A DNA stretch of 36,315 nucleotides from Clostridium sp. CAG:967 (lineage in GTDB: Bacteria; Cyanobacteriota; Vampirovibrionia; Gastranaerophilales; Gastranaerophilaceae). Position numbers and translations under genes: made by a program. The notes under the pieces are model-generated. The model saw only the letters and a program-made list of their open reading frames with translations, ran no database searches and had not been told where the DNA came from. Location: the NCBI GenBank assembly GCA_000433095.1, contig HF991471.1, positions 30,331 through 66,645 on the forward strand, read 5' to 3'. This document shows positions 31,645-36,315 of this stretch, piece by piece (the stretch's first letter is position 1; the number at the start of each line of letters is the position of its first letter).

Positions 31645-31667
31645 CTAATTCACAATATACATTTGAA

Positions 31668-34262
31668 TTATAATGCTTTACGTTCTACTTCTTCTTTAGT
31701 TGAAACTTCGATAATATCACCGACTTCAATATCGTTGAATTTAGCGAAAGATATACCGCATTCAAAACCTTGAGCAACTTCTTTCACATCATCTTTGAAA
31801 CGTTTAAGCTGGTCAATTGCTCCTCTGAATATTTCTTTTCCGTCACGAATAAGAACTGCATCCTTACTTCTGACAATCTTACCTTCAGTAACATAGCAGC
31901 CTGCAATTCTTGTAGTCTTGCCGATTGTAAATACCTGACGAATTTCAGCTTTACCGAGTTCAACTTCCTTAATTTCAGGTTCAAGAAGTGATAACATTGT
32001 CTTTTCGATATCCTCTAAGATTTGATAGATAATATCATATTTTTTAATAGTTACGCCTTCTTTTTCCGCTGCAACAAGTGCATTAGTATCTTCTTTAACG
32101 GTGAAACCTAAAATCAAGGCATTAGATGCTGATGCAAGCATAACATCTGCTTCTGAAATATCACCGACACCAACGTGAATAATTTTAGTTTTAATTTCAC
32201 TGGATTCAACCTGTGCAATAGCTTGAGATACAGCCTCAGCAGACCCGTTAGTGTTAGCTTTAATAATAAGGTTCAATTGCGGAACATCATCTTCACCGGC
32301 AACAGCTTCACGTCTGACATGTGCAGGAAGCATTGCATCAAGACGTTTATTACGTTCTTTTTCTTTACGTTCCTGAACAATTGATTTCATTTCTTTTTCG
32401 TTTTGTACGACTTCAAAGTAATCGCCGGCTTGAGGAACCTCTGTTAACCCCAATATTTCTACAGGAGTAGAAGGCTCAGCTTTTTGAATTCTTTCACCCG
32501 CATCAGACAGCAATGCTCTTACACGACCGCAAGCTGTACCAACAACAATACAGTTACCGACACGTAAAGTACCGTTTTGAACCAATAATGTTGCAACAGG
32601 GCCTTTACCTTTGTCTAAGTTAGCTTCAATAACAACGCCCGAAGCCTCTGCTTTAGGGTTAGCTTTTAAGTCTTGAACATCAGCAACAAGCAGAATATAT
32701 TCCAAAAGTTCATCAATACCTAATCCCTGCAAGGCTGAAACTTTAACGGTAATTGTATCGCCGCCCCATTCTTCCGGAACAAGACCGTGTTCTGTAAGCT
32801 GCTGTAAAATTTTATCGGGATTTGCACCGGGTTTATCAATTTTGTTAACAGCAACAATAATAGGAACTTCTGCTGCTTTAGCGTGGTTTATGGCTTCAAT
32901 TGTTTGAGGCATAATACCGTCATCAGCCGCAACTACAAGAATTGCGATATCAGTAGCTTTAGCACCACGGGCTCTCATTTCCGTAAAAGCTTCGTGACCG
33001 GGTGTATCAACAAATACAATCTTTTTATCCTGAGTATTATCTAAATATACTGTATAAGCACCGATTGATTGGGTAATACCTCCGACTTCAGTTGCTACAA
33101 TTTTGTGTTTTGAAGCTCTTATGCTATCCAATAATGTTGTTTTACCGTGGTCTACGTGACCCATAATACTTACGACAGGAGCACGTTTTTTAAGTAATTT
33201 TTTATCAACTTCGGTTAATTTTTTAACTTTTTCTTCTTTTTCAAGTTCCTCTTCCATGAAAGCTTCTAAATCTTCATCAAGAACCTCAAGTTCATATTCG
33301 GCACAAACCTTCTTAATTACATCAACATCGATTAACTGGTTAACAGTTGCCATAATTCCCTGGAACATAAGAAATTTTACGATTTCTGCCGGAGTTTTTT
33401 GAATTTTGTCTGCAAGTTCACTGATAGTCATGGCTTGATTTACAACTATCTGTTTAACTTCAAGAATTTCTTCCTCTTTATGTGCTCTTTTTTTATGTTT
33501 TTGTGCGGCTGCTTTTTCTAAAGAAATTCTTTCCTGTTCTTCTTTCTTGGAGTTAAAATCTTTTCCTTTTTTCTTAGCATCAGGACCGGTGCGTTTTCTG
33601 GAAGGACCTTTATTATCGTAAATCTCTTGAGAGATAATAGTTCTCTGGATAGGTTTTCTTTCACCTGTTCCTGTTGCAGGTTTATCAAACGGTTTTTTAC
33701 CGGCAGCAGCCCCCTCACGACGAGGCGGGAAAGGTCTTTGAGCTCTGTCGCTATTTTGCCCTCTGTCTGTACGCTGCGATTTATCGCCATACTGTGGTCT
33801 TTCGCTTCGTGGCTGTCTGTCACCTCTTTGAGGTTTATCCGTACGTGCGGGAAATCTTCTGTCCGCATTAGGTCTTCTTTCGGCAGAAGCTGCATCACCT
33901 GTAGGTTTTTGAGGTGCACGGCGCACAATTTCCAATCTGCTTTGAGGTTTTGTTTTTACAACTTCTACTTTAGGAGCAGAGCTTTGTTTTACTTCCGCTT
34001 CCGTTTCTTCTTTTTTAGTTTCTTCTTTTACTTCCGGTTCGGCAGTTTTGGCTTTTTTAACAACAAAAGCTTTAGGCTTCTTTACCTCTTTAACTCCGCC
34101 GGCATTTATAAAATCTTTCAATTTTTTCACCTGATCAACAGTTACAGTACTTGAATGAGTTTTGCCTGTGATAGATAGCTGTGCAAATTTCTCTATGACT
34201 TCCTTGCTGGTAAGCCCAAGTTCTTTAGCTAGTTCATTTATTCTAATTGTCTCAAAACTCAT
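31668..34262 (-). CDS. infB: Translation initiation factor IF-2
   Basis: It places initiator tRNA on the 30S subunit in a GTP-dependent way. The 864 aa hold the IF2_N helix (1-55), a long Arg/Lys/Pro/Glu-rich linker (60-260), a second IF2_N (about 270-325), the G domain with GHVDHGKT (368-375), DTPGHEAF (419-426) and NKID (473-476), and then domains II-IV. It overlaps ylxR by 11 bases. No terminator is visible in the 23 bases before the end of the convergent pilin gene. Confidence 0.98.
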   Translation of the reverse strand: MSFETIRINELAKELGLTSKEVIEKFAQLSITGKTHSSTVTVDQVKKLKDFINAGGVKEVKKPKAFVVKKAKTAEPEVKEETKKEETEAEVKQSSAPKVEVVKTKPQSRLEIVRRAPQKPTGDAASAERRPNADRRFPARTDKPQRGDRQPRSERPQYGDKSQRTDRGQNSDRAQRPFPPRREGAAAGKKPFDKPATGTGERKPIQRTIISQEIYDNKGPSRKRTGPDAKKKGKDFNSKKEEQERISLEKAAAQKHKKRAHKEEEILEVKQIVVNQAMTISELADKIQKTPAEIVKFLMFQGIMATVNQLIDVDVIKKVCAEYELEVLDEDLEAFMEEELEKEEKVKKLTEVDKKLLKKRAPVVSIMGHVDHGKTTLLDSIRASKHKIVATEVGGITQSIGAYTVYLDNTQDKKIVFVDTPGHEAFTEMRARGAKATDIAILVVAADDGIMPQTIEAINHAKAAEVPIIVAVNKIDKPGANPDKILQQLTEHGLVPEEWGGDTITVKVSALQGLGIDELLEYILLVADVQDLKANPKAEASGVVIEANLDKGKGPVATLLVQNGTLRVGNCIVVGTACGRVRALLSDAGERIQKAEPSTPVEILGLTEVPQAGDYFEVVQNEKEMKSIVQERKEKERNKRLDAMLPAHVRREAVAGEDDVPQLNLIIKANTNGSAEAVSQAIAQVESSEIKTKIIHVGVGDISEADVMLASASNALILGFTVKEDTNALVAAEKEGVTIKKYDIIYQILEDIEKTMLSLLEPEIKEVELGKAEIRQVFTIGKTTRIAGCYVTEGKIVRSKDAVLIRDGKEIFRGAIDQLKRFKDDVKEVAQGFECGISFAKFNDIEVGDIIEVSTKEEVERKAL

Positions 34263-34497
34263 TTATTAATTTTCCTTTCAAATCTTCCGGTACAGAAGCT
34301 TTTAATGCCTTAGAAATTCTGTTTTTTTTAAAAGCAGCTTCTATACAAGCATTATTATAGCAGAGATATACCGATCTGCCAAATATTTTATTGCTGTGGT
34401 TTATAACGATGTCACCGTGCAGTTTTTCCTTAGTAATCTTTATTAATTCATCCCTATTCTTAATCTTACCGCATCCTGCACATTTTCGTTCAACCAC
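34252..34497 (-). CDS. ylxR: YlxR/RnpM family RNA-binding protein
   Basis: The 81 aa start with RKCAGCGKIKNRDELIKITK, and GRSVYLCYNNACIEAAFKKN follows; both are DUF448 signatures. In B. subtilis RnpM (YlxR) binds RNase P RNA and modulates it. It lies between prfA (one-base overlap) and infB (11-base overlap). The usual upstream neighbour nusA is missing. Confidence 0.95.
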   Translation of the reverse strand: MVERKCAGCGKIKNRDELIKITKEKLHGDIVINHSNKIFGRSVYLCYNNACIEAAFKKNRISKALKASVPEDLKGKLINEF

Positions 34498-35579
34498 TAA
34501 TTCACCTCAGCCAGTTTTTCCAACTTCAATTTCTGGTCGTGTTCCATTAACAAACCGATAAGCTCGTCCAAATCACCGTCAATAACAGTGTTCACATTTA
34601 AATTATGGTTAATTCTGTGGTCTGTTAAACGACCTTGCGGGAAATTATAAGTTCTGATGCGTTCACTTCTGTCGCCTGTTCCGACTTGAGAACGTCTTAA
34701 GTCTGTAATTTCCTGCATCTGTTTTTGCACTTCCATATCATAAAGTTTTGCTTTAAGGATTTGCAAAGCACGTTCTTTGTTCTGCAATTGAGAACGTTCT
34801 TCAGTACAGAAAATCATAATTCCTGTAGGTTTATGAAAAACTCTTGCTGCGGTTTCAACTTTGTTAACGTTTTGACCGCCTGCTCCGCCTGAACGAGCTG
34901 TTGTAATTTCAACATCGTTCATATTAAGTTCAACTTCAACGTCATCAACTTCAGGCATAACTGCAACTGTTGCGGTTGATGTATGTACACGTCCCTGTGA
35001 TTCTGTAGCTGGAACACGCTGTACACGGTGAACTCCTGATTCATATTTCAACTTAGAATATATGCTGTCGCCTTTCATTGAAATAATTATTTCGGAAACA
35101 CCGCCCGCTTCACATTCTGTTTTACTCAAAACTTGTGTCTGCCAGCCTTGTTTGTCAGCATATCTCATATACATTCTTGCAAGGTCGCCTGCAAAAATAT
35201 TCGCTTCATCGCCTCCTGCACCGCCTCTGATTTCAAGCATAATATCTTTATCATCCATAGGGTCACGGGGCAATAAAAGAACTTTCATCTTTTCTTCGAA
35301 TTCCGGAAGTTTTGCTTCATTTTCTTCCATTTCGGCTTTCAAAAACGCTTTCATTTCATCATCAGATTCCGCACGGATTAATTCTTTAGCTTCATCTATA
35401 GCATCAACAGCTTTTTTCCATTCATAATACAGATTAACAGTTTCTTCCATAGACTTTCTCTGCTTAGAAAGGTCTCTAAACTTGTTGTAATCCTGAATTA
35501 CGGCAGGGTCTGATAATGTGACACCCAATTCATTATATTTTTTCTCAATCTGGAGAATTTTGTCTAACATATCTTTCAT
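34497..35579 (-). CDS. prfA: Peptide chain release factor 1
   Basis: It releases the peptide at UAA and UAG. The RF1 codon-recognition motif PAT (190-192) and the catalytic GGQ (234-236, in RSGGAGGQNVNK) are present, in 360 aa. A second in-frame ATG three codons in (35570) would give the MLDKILQIE start usual for many RF1 proteins. The first ATG sits seven bases after a TATAAT, giving a leaderless mRNA from it; a transcript starting a little earlier would allow the second. Placement directly before ylxR-infB is not the standard arrangement. Confidence 0.96.
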   Translation of the reverse strand: MKDMLDKILQIEKKYNELGVTLSDPAVIQDYNKFRDLSKQRKSMEETVNLYYEWKKAVDAIDEAKELIRAESDDEMKAFLKAEMEENEAKLPEFEEKMKVLLLPRDPMDDKDIMLEIRGGAGGDEANIFAGDLARMYMRYADKQGWQTQVLSKTECEAGGVSEIIISMKGDSIYSKLKYESGVHRVQRVPATESQGRVHTSTATVAVMPEVDDVEVELNMNDVEITTARSGGAGGQNVNKVETAARVFHKPTGIMIFCTEERSQLQNKERALQILKAKLYDMEVQKQMQEITDLRRSQVGTGDRSERIRTYNFPQGRLTDHRINHNLNVNTVIDGDLDELIGLLMEHDQKLKLEKLAEVN

Positions 35580-35581
35580 AC

Positions 35582-35613
35582 CCTGATTATATCAGGAACA
35601 AAATATTTTTCAA
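35582..35613 (-). promoter_or_regulatory. Promoter of prfA, predicted leaderless, with overlapping palindrome
   Basis: Minus strand TTGAAA (35608-35613), 16-base spacer, TATAAT (35586-35591), then six bases to the ATG at 35579. The -10 box lies in a palindrome CCTGAT-ATA-ATCAGG (35582-35596), a possible operator. Confidence 0.65.
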
Positions 35614-35622
35614 ATTTAGAAC

Positions 35623-36315
35623 TCACCATTTTAACGATTGGAAATATTTTTTTGTTTTGTCGTCAGGATTTTCATTAATCATGGCAAAATAAGTACAAGC
35701 TCTGCCGTTGTAACTTGCAGTCTTTGAATTTTTATCGCAATATGCCTTATCTTCTGACCAGGATACAAGTTTATCCTGATGCGAGGAAACTACAAATAAA
35801 AATATGTCATAACCTGTTCTGTTAGGTTTCTTCCTCCCGTTAATATCAACAAGAATATTAAGTCTTGAATTATTCTTTAATACGGTCACATAAGTTCCGT
35901 CAGCCAGCACTAAATAACCGGGAGTAGCTCCTAAGCCTAAATACTGTGATTCTTTCACTCCGGAAAAAGATTTCCAGTCCTGACCAAATGTATTCATTTG
36001 ATTAATGCTGCCCGGGGAAAGATTATTTAAACATTTAAAATACGTTTCTCTGAATTCAGCGGCACCACTCCAGCCTTCGGGCTGATTCGGGATATAGTTT
36101 TGGTGTAAATTTTCCCCCAATTCTTCTGTTGTATTTATTAGTGCCTGAGATAATATACTGTAAGACTTCTTAAACTGATTTTCCAAAACCATACTACGGT
36201 GATTGGTAATCAATGCAGGCATTGTTAATGCAGCGACAACACCGATAATACCGAGTGTAATCAATACCTCAGCCAATGTAAACGCACTGCTGCTGGAGCT
36301 TAAACGGCTGCCCCC
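35623..36315 (-). CDS. Poly-G type IV pilin-like protein, 5' end beyond the window
   Basis: The frame, open to the window edge, reads GGSRLSSSSSA|FTLAEVLI, with a standard prepilin-peptidase site, then the helix TLGIIGVVAALTMPALI. The body ends with VDINGRKKPNRTGYDIF, as in the other poly-G pilins. Its leader (GGC AGC CGT TTA AGC) is a close match in sequence and frame to that of the gene at 6105-6913. The last five bases of the window are the start of its poly-G tract, so tract length and phase cannot be seen. It lies just upstream of prfA with about 45 bases between, without a clear terminator. Confidence 0.88.
   Translation of the reverse strand, partial: GGSRLSSSSSAFTLAEVLITLGIIGVVAALTMPALITNHRSMVLENQFKKSYSILSQALINTTEELGENLHQNYIPNQPEGWSGAAEFRETYFKCLNNLSPGSINQMNTFGQDWKSFSGVKESQYLGLGATPGYLVLADGTYVTVLKNNSRLNILVDINGRKKPNRTGYDIFLFVVSSHQDKLVSWSEDKAYCDKNSKTASYNGRACTYFAMINENPDDKTKKYFQSLKW
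36311..36315 (-). repeat. Truncated poly-G tract at the right edge
   Basis: Five C end the window (G on the minus strand) next to CAGCCGTTTAAGCTCC, which matches the flank of the 6883-6892 tract in 14 of 16 or more positions. The break inside the tract suggests an assembly end at a repeat. Confidence 0.75.

Noticed and set aside
1..36315. CRISPR arrays, prophage or riboswitches
   Set aside because: No regular repeat-spacer pattern, no phage structural genes and no recognisable riboswitch fold were seen anywhere in the window.

Overview
This AT-rich window most resembles a gut member of the Vampirovibrionia/Melainabacteria (order Gastranaerophilales). That assignment is by recognition, not by a search. 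It rests on four prepilin-like proteins with the N-terminus FTLAE(V/I)L(I/V)TLGIIG(V/I)VAAMT, several of which end in a D-x-N-G-x-K-x-P-N-x-x-G-x-D-x-F motif; on short unknown proteins with an early F-x-A motif; and on housekeeping genes of ordinary bacterial type. Both window ends lie in or beside a poly-C run (poly-G on the minus strand), which suggests a contig that broke inside a repeated leader.

Layout. 0-6.1 kb (minus): an operon pxpA-like, yvcK-like, panB, panC, unknown membrane protein; then an unknown protein with an HsdR_N-like look, and rpsT. 6.1-6.9 kb: a pilin-like gene whose 5' end carries a G10 tract. 7.2-8.9 kb: a GH57 glucan branching enzyme. 9.0-13.4 kb: an accessory stretch around tRNA-Asp with three unknown proteins sharing an F-x-A motif, a decayed IS110-type transposase, a class A beta-lactamase and a GNAT acetyltransferase. 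13.5-20.3 kb: small-molecule and stress enzymes (two alpha/beta hydrolases, an SDR, an MdaB-like quinone reductase), each beside a likely regulator (AraC, LysR, two MarR). 20.3-21.5 kb: small unknown proteins, one with a frame-breaking 35-bp tandem repeat. 21.5-25.1 kb (minus): pyrH-frr-cdsA-rnc-rpe. 25.3-26.8 kb: an RHH protein and a regulator built from four GntR-type winged helices. 26.8-36.3 kb (minus): prfA-ylxR-infB, then rbfA-truB-DUF2993-GerMN-HicB-like, ending in a second G10 pilin gene. A divergent pilin gene with its own perfect promoter, tandem palindromic operators and an adjacent small HTH gene sits between infB and rbfA. A third poly-G-type pilin gene runs off the right end.

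Main observation: two pilin genes (ATG at 6913 and 27647, minus strand) share a nearly identical ribosome site and first codons, followed by G10 and then CAACC. With 10 G the ribosome stops after 13 codons. With 8 or 11 G the same ATG reads straight into a complete prepilin. The leader of the right-edge pilin has the same frame relation, and a third G10-CAACC copy sits at the left edge. The simplest reading is a multi-locus, slipped-strand (phase-variable) pilin family, OFF at both complete loci as assembled. Programmed slippage or homopolymer miscalls are alternatives. A second theme is several promoters whose -10 box lies exactly six bases before the start codon, predicting leaderless mRNAs.
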